Below, one piece after another: positions 12,395-22,945 of a DNA stretch of 64,000 nucleotides. The translations under genes and the position numbers were made by a program. The DNA comes from Dipteris shenzhenensis (Eukaryota > Polypodiophyta > Polypodiopsida > Gleicheniales), in NCBI GenBank assembly GCA_047967505.1, contig CM106539.1; one strand, written 5' to 3'. The notes under the pieces were generated by a model. That model was not told where the DNA came from, made no database searches, and saw only the letters and a list, made by a program, of their open reading frames with translations. Numbering within the stretch: the stretch's first letter is position 1; the number at the start of each line of letters is the position of its first letter.

Positions 12395-13220
12395 GCTTCT
12401 CTACTAATTCCTCCCAGCCATGGTTTCCAGTGATCCTCTATCTCATGAGTCTTGTTTCCTTTTTCATCACCATGGAGATCTCTCTATGGAAACCTCCCCT
12501 TAGCCCAATGCTTGCAAAGTGGCCTCCTCCCTTGGTGCCATGTGTCCCACAAGGGACCTTAGTACCCTTCTAGCCCTCTCATGAGCTCCCCTTTGCACCT
12601 CTTAACTAATGTTTAGGCCTAGGCGTGACCCTAGACCCAAACCCTCTAGGCCTCATAATATGCAAGCACTATCAAGCCCTCTGGTTTCCCGCCTAACCAC
12701 TATCACACCACATGGTTCCGGAATTATGGTTGGCGTAACAGCCTAGCCCACCCAGGAAGCCACCCAACCACTCCCACCCTCCCTTCCTCGCACCAATCTT
12801 CCTGAGTGCTTCTCTACTAATTCCTCCCAGCCATGGTTTCCAGTGATCCTCTATCTCATGAGTCTTGTTTCCTTTTTCATCACCATGGAGATCTCTCTAT
12901 GGAAACCTCCCCTTAGCCCAATGCTTGCAAAGTGGCCTCCTCCCTTGGTGCCATGTGTCCCACAAGGGACCTTAGTACCCTTCTAGCCCTCTCATGAGCT
13001 CCCCTTTGCACCTCTTAACTAATGTCTAGGCCTAGGCGTGACCCTAGACCCAAACCCTCTAGGCCTCATAATATGCAAGCACCGTCAAGCCCTCTGGTTT
13101 CCCGCCTAACCACTATCACACCACATGGTTCCAGAATTATGGTTGGCGTAACAGCCTAGCCCACCTAGGAAGCCACCCAACCACTCCCACCCTCCCTTCC
13201 TCACACCAATCTTCCTGAGT
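12395..13220. repeat. Tandem duplication, two 413-bp units
   Basis: 12395-12807 is repeated as 12808-13220. Each unit starts GCTTCTCTACTAATTCC and ends near CTTCCTGAGT. By eye the units differ at about six positions (for example TGTTTAGG/TGTCTAGG, CACTATC/CACCGTC), so the duplication is fairly recent. No clear coding content. Confidence 0.92.
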
Positions 13221-13283
13221 ACTCTTCCAACTCCTGTAACACCACCACCACATAGCACAAGACCTCCATGTCCATCTCAGCTA

Positions 13284-13490
13284 CTACTCTAGTCGACCTC
13301 CCAGGAGAGGCTGCCCCTGAGGTGTCACCTGAGCGGAATCAATGTCATCTAGAGAGTAGAGATCATGATGTCTCCTCCTACGAGGGTTTCCATACTCGTC
13401 GGACGTGTGATATGATCCCATGTCTAATTTGGGGGGATTGGACAAACGTAGACACAAACACGAAGACCAAAAAAAAAAAAACAAGAGCAG
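13284..13490 (-). pseudogene. Relic of a CACTA second gene (start region)
   Basis: On the minus strand a T-rich tract and ATTAG acceptor precede an ATG at 13419-13421, then the product begins MGSYHTSDEYGNPRRRRHHD, clearly related to MGSRRSSDEYGQPRRRRAHD of copy B. Similarity ends about 13290. The conserved acceptor-ATG junction next to divergent upstream DNA supports the splice site proposed for copy B. Only about 45 codons remain. Confidence 0.8.
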
Positions 13491-13548
13491 GTAAGAAGCG
13501 GATAGACAATTAATTACTTAAGTTCCCTTTTTCAACTTTTCTTTGAAT

Positions 13549-14027
13549 TAGCCATCCTTATGAGTCAGCCGCTATGGCAAAGAGCGGTGGAGAAAGAGGG
13601 CATCCTTGTCTAATGGATCTCTTTAAAGAGAAAGCATTTGATGTTTTGCCATTGACTTCCACTTTTGCTTTTGCCCCTTCTAGCAATGCACTAACATCAT
13701 TCTTGAAAACAGGACCGATTCCCATGTCCTATAAGGACCAGAGGATGAAGTCCCATTCCATTCTGTCACAGGTTTTGTCAAAGTCAAATTTCATGAAGCA
13801 AATGTCCTACCCATGTTCTTCTACATATTCTAGTCCTTCCCATAGTGTGAGGATTGTTTCAAGAATGTGTCGTCCCTGTATAAAGCCTTTTTGGTCCTCT
13901 CTAACCCATGCCTGCATTTTCCCTTTTAACCCTAGTGCTAATACCTTGGCAAATATTTTGTAGCAGGTGTTCAACATTGTGAGCGGCCTCCAGTTCTTGA
14001 GCATCACTATAACTCCTTTGTTGCTTG
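13549..14027 (-). pseudogene. LINE (L1-type) reverse-transcriptase fragment
   Basis: One minus-strand frame gives MLKNWRPLTMLNTCYKIFAKV, DQKGFIQGRHI, CDRMEWDFI, VEVNGKTSNAFSLKRSIRQG and CPLSPPLFAIAADS, the order of motifs in plant non-LTR (L1) reverse transcriptases. Two in-frame TAG codons (after VEEHG and after the WDFILWSL region) interrupt it, and the YxDD catalytic segment is past the end. A dead 5'- and 3'-truncated copy. Confidence 0.88.
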
Positions 14028-14421
14028 AATAGTTTATCCTCCTAATTATGACAAAAGAATGCTTATTAGAAGATGTTAGAAAAGAAATCTACAAGATCAA
14101 TGGCATTGTTAGATATGCTTACTATGATATCACCTTATATTCTATTTAATTTTCAATGAGATATGCTTACTATGACATCACCTTATATTTTATTTAATTT
14201 TGAATGAGTAGACAATTTTGAATCTTATATGGACATTGGAAATAGATGGATCTCTCAAAAACACATCTCCTTATCGAGCATAAAGAAGGCTAGGGTGGAC
14301 ACCATCAAAGCTGTGTACTTGTTTATGAAGCACTTTCATTCAAGCTTTATGATAATTTAGGTGCACTTGCTTACGAAGCACTTTCTTTTAAGCATTATGA
14401 TAACTCAGGTGCAATTGTTGT
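14028..14421 (+). pseudogene. Diverged TNP2 relic, exons 5-6, left part
   Basis: 14030-14115 matches TNP2 exon 5 of copy B (product KECLLEDVRKEIYKINGIVR against KGCLQEDVRNAIFKICGIVR). The following intron contains a tandem duplication of about 48 bp (14112-14207). From about 14239 the sequence matches exon 6 (ISQKHISLSSIKKARVDTIK), itself with a partial tandem duplication near 14328-14421. The relic is cut at 14421 by an LTR element and resumes at 16023. Confidence 0.82.
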
Positions 14422-14743
14422 TGAGAGTTGTGGTGCCATGAGCACATGTAGAGCAAAGGTATGAGTAAAGGGCAAGCTGCCACATGGCATGGAGGAGATA
14501 TCCCACATGTGAGCAAGCAAATGGATGTAAGTACCCTCACCTATAAAAGGGAGGTTCATTTGAAGTAATATCAATCAAGCACTTTGCACTATCTCAAAAT
14601 TCTCTTTATAAGTCCAAGCTAATCTATCTTGGAACCTAATTGACTTGAGGTACATGTCATGAGCACTCTCTTCATCATGTCTCCATGTAGGTTCCATCCA
14701 CCTTAGAGTGCTCCATAGATCCTGAGGCACACATGTTTTGTCA
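14422..14743 (+). repeat. 5' LTR of the TRIM-like element
   Basis: 322 bp, TG...CA boundaries. TATAAAAG at 14542-14549 is a good core promoter candidate. Differs from the 3' LTR at about eight positions by eye, roughly 2.5 percent, implying a moderately old insertion. Confidence 0.93.
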
Positions 14744-14755
14744 TGGTATTAGAGC
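14744..14755 (+). other. Primer-binding site of the TRIM-like element
   Basis: TGGTATTAGAGC immediately after the LTR; the initiator-methionine tRNA complement is TGGTATCAGAGC. Confidence 0.85.
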
Positions 14756-15700
14756 ATATGTTAAGCTCTCCTAGTTTAGCTCATTAGTAGTTCACTAAGA
14801 TTGCTTCCATTCCTAGATTAGTTGTAGGCATGTCTTAGGAGCTCATGTTTTTCTCCTAGTTTAGTTTTAGTTGTAGATTGAAAACAAATTTCCATCCCTT
14901 GAGAGAGAAATTTTCCGTCCATCCATTTCATGAGAGATTCATGAGTTGAGTGTTCATTCAGATTTTGAGAGATTTTTTGCTGAGAGGAAGAAGATATTTC
15001 CATTCATGCCTCAAAGATTTGGTGAGAGTATGATTCATAAAGAATCCCTACGAAGGATTCTTGTGTGTGAGAGAGAAAGAGTATCTACCTCGAATCTAAG
15101 GCAGTCGGCTGCAGCAAAGGCAACACAGAGCTGCCATAGCCTAATCAAAACTTGGACAAGCTATAACTTGCAATCCAAGAAGAATTTGGACACGCTCCAA
15201 AAGGAAAAAGTGATCGTCTTTTTGAGCTCTATGCGTTTGTCAAGTTAGAATCATTGTATGAAATTAGACACTGCCAATATTGACAGAAATCAATTGGTAA
15301 GACCTTTGCAACAAATGGAAAAGCAAAGAATGAATGCACACATCGCTGTCAAAAGCATGCCCAAAGCACAAGTGCATGAGATGACCATAGCACGAAGCAT
15401 GGCATCCACACATAAAGCATCAAGGCACATGGAAGAACACAGCATCATGCATGAAGCTACACAAGGAAGAAGATTGTAGATTGAAGAACCAGCAAGTCAA
15501 CTACGTGGAGTCGTCATCAAGCCATGAGCAGAATGACATGAACAACATGTATTGAAAAGCAAAAACCTTGCCTATATTTTGTAAATCAAGCCTGACTACC
15601 TGAGAGTAGCCATGTAGGCACCTAGGGGAGGACTTGATCTTGTAACTCATATCTGACCACCTTGCAGTAGCCAAAGGATCATGGCACCAAGGGGAGGTGT

Positions 15701-16022
15701 TGAGAGTTGTGGTGCCATGAGCACATGTAGAGCAAAGATATGAGTAAAGGGCAAGTTGCCACATGGCATGGAGGAGATACCCCACATGTGAGCAAGCAAA
15801 TGGATGTAAGTACCCTCACCTATAAAAGGGAGGTTCATTTGAAGTAATATCAATCAAGCACTTTTCACTATCTCAAGATTCTCTTTATGAGTCCAAGCTA
15901 ATCTATCTTGGAACCTAATTGACTTGAGGTACATGTCATGAGCACTCTCTTCATCATGTCTCCACATAGGTTCCATCCACCTTAGAGTGCTCCATAGATC
16001 CTGAGGCACACATGTTTTGTCA
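15701..16022 (+). repeat. 3' LTR of the TRIM-like element
   Basis: Same 322-bp length as the 5' LTR, TATAAAAG at 15821-15828, preceded by a polypurine tract (AAGGGGAGGTGT). Confidence 0.93.
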
Positions 16023-16200
16023 GTTGTTACAGCTTGTATACGTAGTAGAGTAGGTCACCATTATGGAAACCATTCGTAGTCATTGGATTCTTTTCCTTTG
16101 AATGGTTTATAAAAACTTTGAAGGCATTAGTAAGGAAAATTCCAAGATCCAAGGGAAGCATAGCACTAGCCTGCTTGTGAGCTAAAAGTTAGAAGGGAGG
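16023..16200 (+). pseudogene. Diverged TNP2 relic, exon 6, right part
   Basis: Continuation of the 14028-14421 relic beyond the TRIM insertion. It aligns with the exon 6 segment of copy B that encodes VHNRWMFFLERFMKTLKGFV; here the DNA reads ...CATTGGATTCTTTTCC...GGTTTATAAAAACTTTGAAGG. Frame is destroyed. Confidence 0.75.
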
Positions 16201-16210
16201 ATGCAAGGAT

Positions 16211-16860
16211 GGAAAATGCAAATGGCATCGCAGGATGATGGGGGTGTGGGTTTTGGGTTATGCGAAACTGTTGGTATAATCAACATTATTCTCTTTTGTA
16301 ACTATAACCCTAAGTCACTGGTATTAACATTGGTATGGACGTTGGTAAATACCAATACATCAGAGGATTTAAGGGGGGATTTGGGGGTTCTGGGAGTTTG
16401 GGGATTTGGGGGAGTTTAGGGGGTTTGGGGGGTTTGATGGGGTTTTAGGGGTTTTGGGTGGGGGCTGGGGAGGTTTGGGAAAATACAAATGGCATCGCAA
16501 GACGATGGGGGTGTGGGTTTTGGGTTCTGCGAAACCGTTGGTATAATCGACATTATTCTCTTTTGTAACTATAACCCTAAGTCACTGGTATTAATGTTGG
16601 TATGGATGTCAGTAAAAACCAATACAGCAGAGGATTTAACGGGGGATTTGGGGGTTTTGGGAGTTTGGGGGTTTGGGGGGTTTTGGGGGAGTTTAGGGGG
16701 TTTGGGGGGTTTGATGGGGTTTTAGGGGTTTTGGGTGGGAGCTGGGGAGGTTTGGGGGGTTTGAGGGGATTTAGCGGGGGTTTGTTGAGGGGATTTAAGG
16801 GGGGGGTTGTGGGTTGGGGGTTTGAGGGGATTTTGGGGGATTAAGGGGTTTTGGAGTTTA
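16211..16860 (+). repeat. G-rich duplicated block with quadruplex-prone runs
   Basis: A unit of about 267 bp at 16211-16477 is repeated from 16478. Each starts near GGAAAAT(G/A)CAAATGGCATCGCA and ends in TTTGGGG/TTTAGGGG-type runs. The second G-rich part extends to about 16860. The plus strand has many runs of 4-6 G with 2-4 base loops, strongly skewed against C. The open frames that give Gly-Leu-Gly-Val strings are repeat by-products. Confidence 0.85.
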
Positions 16861-16879
16861 CGGTTTAAAGTTTTTTTGT

Positions 16880-17560
16880 TGACCTAAATACCATGTCCCA
16901 AATACTATGCACAATTCCAAAGATGAAGTGGAAGATGTTGACAATGGTTGGGATGGATTATGACACCATCCACCCTTACCATAATGATTGTATTAAGTTT
17001 TATCATGAGTATGGAGATTTTAATAATTGTCCTTAGTGTGGGGCACAGTGCTATAGATAGGACTTGCTAGGTGAGAAGATCATAGTAAAGGCCTTGAGAC
17101 ATTTCCCCATCATCCCCAAAATACAATACATGTTCAAATACAAGTCCATTGCATAGATGATGATGTGGCATGCTATACACTGGTTTGCCGATGACACTTT
17201 GAGGATCCTTGTAGATTGTGCTACTTGGAAGCACATAGACAACACGTGGTCAGCCTTTGCAAGGGAGCCACACAATTTACATCTTGGTCTCACAATGGAC
17301 AGCATGAACCGTTTTGAGTTGCACTCAACATCTTGGTCGACATGGCCCGCTAGTCTTCCCACCCATGGCTAATAATAAAGAAGGGACACCTCATGCTTGT
17401 ACTAATTGTGCCAGGGAAGTACAATGTCAAGAATATGGATGTGTACATGGCACACTTGATCGAGGAACTCCAGACCCTATGGTTGGTCATACATGTCTAA
17501 TGTTTCTGGAGCTCTGAGGTGGACCACATATATTTCCATCAAGGGAAAACCCAAGAGCTT
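16880..17560 (+). pseudogene. Diverged TNP2 relic, exon 3
   Basis: Aligns over most of exon 3 of copy B: the start AAATACCATG, GGGATGGATTATGACACCATCCA, the zinc-ligand block (with a stop at the CPKCG position), GTGGTCAGCCTTTGCAAGGG, and the segment for NKKGTPHACT. Several stops and indels. It lies after the exon 5-6 relic although exon 3 should come first on this strand, so it is either a separate relic or a rearranged one. Confidence 0.82.
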
Positions 17561-17798
17561 TGCATTGTCACTCCATTTTTCAATGGAGGAAGTGTGCACA
17601 ATATGCTAATGTGTCTCCCACAGTGCTGTGGAACATATCTGACATGGGTTAAGTTCGTACAAGGTCCACACAACCAACAAAAAGCCCTCACTTTGACTGG
17701 AACTCCCCACTCACCAGGTTGCAGGCAAGGTTTTTCTATTAGCGTGCTTTGTCTATTGCTGCTACTATTGCAATTCTTTGAGAGAAGTCCATGAACAC

Positions 17799-18233
17799 AG
17801 ATATGCTCACATTGATCCACAAGCAACTAACTACATGCTGGATTTCACAAGAGATGATGCATCTCTACGAGTAGGGATTATTGATTGGGGAAGAACCCTC
17901 CACTAGACTGAAAGCAGATATTTGCAAGACTTGACTTATGCTCCTTCAAAGGAATTTCCATGGTTTGTGCAAAAATTGTATGTTAGTCTGAATACACATC
18001 CAAATCCCAAGGGTGCATGGGCACCAGAGTCAGATTGCTTTGCTGATGGTTAGTTGTTTAGAGAAATGGCCAACTTTCTCATAGATGTTGTAGGAGCTCT
18101 CAATGACAACTCAGTGAAGGGAGACATGGCAATCAAACTCTTGGTTGATTGTGGTAACTCGTCTATGCAAGACTCATCCAAAGATGGAGCTACCATGGAA
18201 GCAACTGTGACAAAACTACATAGTTTCATGTAA
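17799..18233 (+). pseudogene. Decayed kinase-like reading frame, possibly a captured gene fragment
   Basis: One frame is open for 145 codons except for two TAG codons (after IIDWGRTLH and after DCFADG). It contains RYAHIDPQATNYML and LRVGIIDWGR, spaced like the catalytic loop and the metal-binding segment of protein-kinase or phosphotransferase folds; the frame extends upstream as SLREVHEH. The glycine-rich loop and activation segment cannot be seen. Family assignment is weak. It sits right after a TNP2 relic, so capture by a CACTA element is possible. Confidence 0.35.
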
Positions 18234-18700
18234 ACGAGGATGTGGCAATGCGACCCTAGTGAGGAAATGAAGACGTGTTGTTGAACATAGGCTACATCTT
18301 TTTTGAGGTTGAACGATATGACCACAATTTTGATTTCTAAATTTGTAATGTCTTTGGATTGTACATATGGATTATTGAAGTTCTTGTAACATGTATCTTC
18401 AACACTTGGAAGTATTGTCAGATTGAGATAGATTCATGCTCGATTGTAACAATTTGTGAGAGACTATCTTTTTAATTACATCCCTCAATATTAATAAACT
18501 TTGAGCATGTTGACAGATCTTCCCCATCCAAACCCTACGGGTTTTGAGCCACAAATGGCTCAAGATTGAGGTAGTTGCTGGGATAATCCAAAGTCGCAAG
18601 GATAACACAAGAGCCATTTGGATCCTATATATTGATAACACAAGATCCATTTGAAGACAAAGAGGTAGTTGAGAGAATCAAGAGATGCCTTGATACCATA

Positions 18701-19103
18701 TGGGCCTAAGTGGTTGTAGCAAAAGAGAGAAGAGAGAGAGGGGTACAAGGAATAGTGTTGGGCCTCTGTTCAAAAGGTGACATGTGTAAAAGGCCAAATG
18801 GTTGACTTTGGTCTTCATTGTTGTATGCAACCTTTGAGAAATACAAACTATCTTCTTGCTCATGTGTTGAGATTGAGATTTGCTTGCTCTCCTTGTTCAC
18901 CTTTTGTGTTAGCCACAATCCCATTTCCCTTTCTTCTCCTTCTCCATCCTCCTTCCTTCTTCCCTCCCCCTCCCCTCTCTCTCTTCCTCTCACCCCCTTC
19001 TTCTTGGTGGAAACCCCATTCCAATGATTAGGTACATGAGTGAAGGCTTTACTACACAATGCTCCCACAAGGAGTAGCCAGGGAGGGAGGATCTCTGTCA
19101 ACA
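18701..19103 (-). repeat. Possible LTR of a minus-strand retroelement
   Basis: On the minus strand the block starts TGTTGACAGAG (19103) and ends GGGCCCA (18701). Two bases further on is TGGTATCAAGGC (18698-18687), a plausible tRNA-Met-type primer-binding site. No second LTR, polypurine tract or target duplication was found, so this may be a solo or truncated LTR, or chance. It contains a CT/GA-rich stretch near 18920-19010. Confidence 0.35.
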
Positions 19104-20167
19104 CACCTCAACCATCCCCACGACAGGGTTGCTCATGCACTTAGGGCTTGTTAGTGGAGAGTAGGATTGGATTGGAAGTGGGAAAAAGTGAAGAAAGAGT
19201 GACTTTTGGAGTAGAAAAGCTCACTTTTCAACTTTTTGTCCATAGAGCCATTTTCATGCATTTGAGCTTGTTTCTTATTGCTTTTTGATGTTTGTTTATA
19301 CAAGGAGGTAGATAGAATGATTTCTAAGCTTGTTGTAGTGTCAAATCCAACTAAAAACACTTGAAAATGAAGATTCGAGTGGAATTTTGAAGTGGTTTTG
19401 GGTGCTTAATAGTCCAACTTGTAGAAACCGCTCATTTGTGTGCCAAAAGTTATTGTTTTGTGTTGTTTATTTATTTGCGGTAGGTAGTTTAGGTCGTTAG
19501 CACTCCTCCCATGCACACAAACCTAGAATAGAACTAGAAAAATCACCAAGACTCATAAGAAGGGAGTCGGCCACACTGTGTGTTCCCAGACAATCCAAAC
19601 CAACATCATAATCACATTCTTACAAGTGATGGTCATTGTAGCCTAATGACACTTTTGGATAGCCATCTTGTCTCATTAGTATAATTTTGCAAATACAAGC
19701 ACCACATGTAATCCAAAAAAAGAAATGGCTCAACCCTAGGAAAGACTCCCATATTCCAGGTCGGCGGGGGGCATCACTTCCACCCGCTCTTGTGAATGGC
19801 AGGGGGCATCACTTTCCCCACTCATTGACCTCTAGGGATCTAAACTCTACTACATATTGAAACATGCATACACAAGCAATTTAAGGAGGTAAGAAGGTCT
19901 TACATATCTTCAAGATGAGAAAACCAAAGAACAAAGGATTGTTAGTACAAAGTTATGCATGTGCAAGAACATGAGCATGCCGTAGGTGCATGTGTCTATA
20001 TTAAAGAATATGTGTATTTGTACATGTGCAAACATGTGAGTACATCTATAAAACTAGGTGCATGTGTCCATGTTTCCACAAAAACTATAGAAATATGGGA
20101 TATGAAGGGGGGAAATTAGTTCATAGGATACATTAGAGAAATTAGTTCATAGGATACATTAGGATAC

Positions 20168-22945
20168 ATGTGCTGCTCCTTACAGGCACCTACTGCACCA
20201 TCTATTTTGCCCTCTAGCTAGTCTCTTGTCAGCCCCAGATCTGGTATTTTAACTGTTGCAAAAGTCACACATTACTTGCAACCACCTTAAGTCCTGAGGT
20301 GTACAACCCACATTGCATTCTATGTGCTGCCCATGTGGCAACCCCCTCTCTTTGTTTTTCTCTGTGGGTATGCCACCACATGGCAGCCACTATGCTGCCC
20401 ATGTGGTAGCCATAACCTTAAGCCTCTGGGGGTTCAAGGATCTCTTGACTTTAGGAAGGAAAATGCCAACTCTACAAGGGGGAAAACAGAGTTAGAAAGT
20501 TTTCATGAGGGGAAAGATTTTTAGTAGATGCCTAGAATCTTGTTGGACTTTGTCATCCATGACTAGGCAAGTTACCTTTTCTAGCTAGGTGCCCCAAGCA
20601 CTCTCCCCAAATTCTTTGCAAATTCTACTCATTAATTACAGTCCTAAAGCATTCTCCCCACATGCTTTGCAAATTTCATGAATTAATCCCCAAAGCATTC
20701 TCCCTAGTGCATGCTTTGCAAATTCTAATAATTAATTACAATCCTCCCTGGGCCTCCCAATTCCTAATTCCTTGTTCATCCTTGATGGAACTTACTCACT
20801 TATCTCATCCACTTGGGCATGTTTCAATGTGCCAATCACATTGGTTGATCACACGTGAAAATTTTGTATGCTAGTCACATTCGAGCTTTTGGAGTATTAG
20901 AGCGTTCGATGGTGGCTAATCACATCAGCTCCTTTATTCAGAGTAGAGTCTTTGGGTGCTAATCATATTAGAGTTCTTTCATGCTAATCATATTAGCTTG
21001 TCTAATTGTGGTGGAGTTCCTACGTGCTAATCATATTAGCTTCTCTAATCATATTAGAGTTCATGAATGCTAAGCATATCATATTAGAGTTCCTTGATAG
21101 CATATAGCTATGAAAATTCCACTCAAATTGGAAGAAAAACCTATCCACCTTAAATCTTAAGTCTCCAACTAGCATGGTGACATGCAAAGCTACTACACTG
21201 CATAAACCATATTATAATAAAATGTTCATCCTTAATAAGGTGAAATGTTGCAAAGGGGATATGGGGGGAGGGCTTCAGATTTATGGGTTTGACGTGGACT
21301 TTCCTATGGAGAGTATGTGTAATACAATAGCAAATTGTATGAGTGTTGTCATATAAGCATTGAATAGCAGAATGATACCGCATTATATGTGGTGCAGTTG
21401 ATTTATTGTTCCTTGTGTGGCTTTCTCCTTCTCATTGTCTCTTCCTACCTTAGATTTGCCTTTGCTCATAGTCCTCTACATTTTTTGTGATCCTACTAGG
21501 AGGGTGGGCCCCACCCAATTAGGAGAATAGGGTGTGATAGGCTTAGGTTGTTAAAAAAAACCATAACAGAGGGCCTATGTAGTAGAAGATAGATAGCATA
21601 GCCCCCATAAACTCATTGTTTATTGCTATTGTGGATGAATAATGAGCCATCATTTTGTAGGAGTTGAGAGTCCTAAATCAACCAACTGGCCAGCCTTGCC
21701 CTACATAAGGGCAAGGGAACAATTGCCCATTGCATCCCCTTCCCTACTATACTTGTCCCAGATCTTCCAATTCTTGCACCCTTCTTGAATTTCTCTAGGG
21801 TATTTTCTTGTCCTAGATATGGCCCATTTGTTGCTCGTTACAAGCACCTGCTACACTAGGACTACACCATCCATTTTGCCCTCTAATTGGTCTCCTGTCA
21901 GCCCCAGATCTGGTCTTTTCACTATAGCAGAAGTTACACATTACTTGCAACCACCTCACCTCTAATCCACACTATTCCAGGCATCTGGATGGCCTTCGGC
22001 TTGCTACGTAAGTCCAAAGATGTGCTGCCCACATGGCATCCTATGTCTTGCCCATGTGGTAGCCCCATCTTTTTGTTTTACTCTATGGCTATGCCACGAA
22101 ATGGTCGATGGCTAGGCAAGAAAGCAAATGCTAACTCTAGAAGGGGAAAGATTTCGTGAGAGGAGGGATCTTTAAGAATCTTGTTGAACTTGGTCATCCA
22201 TGACTAGGCAAGTTACCTTTTCTAACTAGGTGCCCCAAAGCACTCTCCACACATGCTTCCCAAATTCTACTCATTAATTATAGTCCTAAAGCATTCTCCC
22301 CATATGCTTTGCAAATTCCACCTAGGTGCCTGAAACCATTCTCCCTGCATGCTTGCAAATTCTACTAATTAATTGTAGTCCTCGCATTTGTGCCTTCCAA
22401 TTCCTAATTCCTTGTTCATCCTTGATGGGAATTATTCACTTATCTCATCCACTTTGACAATTTTGTATGCTAATCACATCAGAGCTTTTGGAGTACTTGC
22501 CTTTGGAGTATCTACCTCATTGGCCCTCTCACCTCACTAGAGTGTCCAATGGTGGCTAATCACATCAACTCCTTTATTCATAGTAGATTCTTGGGATTCT
22601 AATCCTATTAGCTCCTCTAATCATATTAGAGTTCTTGCATGCTAATCATCTTAGCTCCTCTAATTATATTAGAGTTCCAGCATGATATTAGCTTCTCTAA
22701 TCATATTAGAGTTCATGAATGCTAATCATATCATATTAGAGTTACCTGATAGCATATGGTTATGAAAATGCCACTTAAATTGGAAGAAAAATCTATCCAC
22801 CTTAAATCTTGAGTCTCCAACTAGCATGGTGACATGAAAAGATACTATGATGCATAAAACCATAGTACAATAAAATGTTCACCCTTAGTAAGTTGAAATG
22901 TTGCAAAGGGGATTTGGAGGGAGAGCTTGAGTTTATAAATCTTAC
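20168..22945. repeat. Pair of degenerate 1.1-kb direct repeats
   Basis: About 20168-21295 and 21831-22945 share a long series of matching passages, e.g. GTCAGCCCCAGATCTGGT, GGCAAGTTACCTTTTCTA and CCAACTAGCATGGTGACATG, in the same order. About 540 bp of unrelated DNA lies between. Inside each are short repeats built on GCTAATCATATTAG. They could be the LTRs of a very old element or a segmental duplication; no protein domain is visible. Confidence 0.75.

Larger units (their letters stand above)
14422..16022 (+). mobile_element. TRIM-like non-autonomous LTR retrotransposon
   Basis: Two 322-bp direct repeats (14422-14743 and 15701-16022) begin TGAGAGTTGTGG and end GTTTTGTCA. They are flanked by the 5-bp target duplication GTTGT (14417-14421 and 16023-16027). 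A primer-binding site TGGTATTAGAGC follows the left LTR directly, one base from the usual tRNA-iMet site, and a purine-rich AAGGGGAGGTGT precedes the right LTR. The 957-bp interior shows no gag, protease, RT or integrase, so mobilisation would have to be in trans. Total 1601 bp. Confidence 0.93.

Noticed and set aside
16602-16844. Glycine-rich protein frame
   Set aside because: It only follows the TTTGGGG-type runs; no start context or conserved part.
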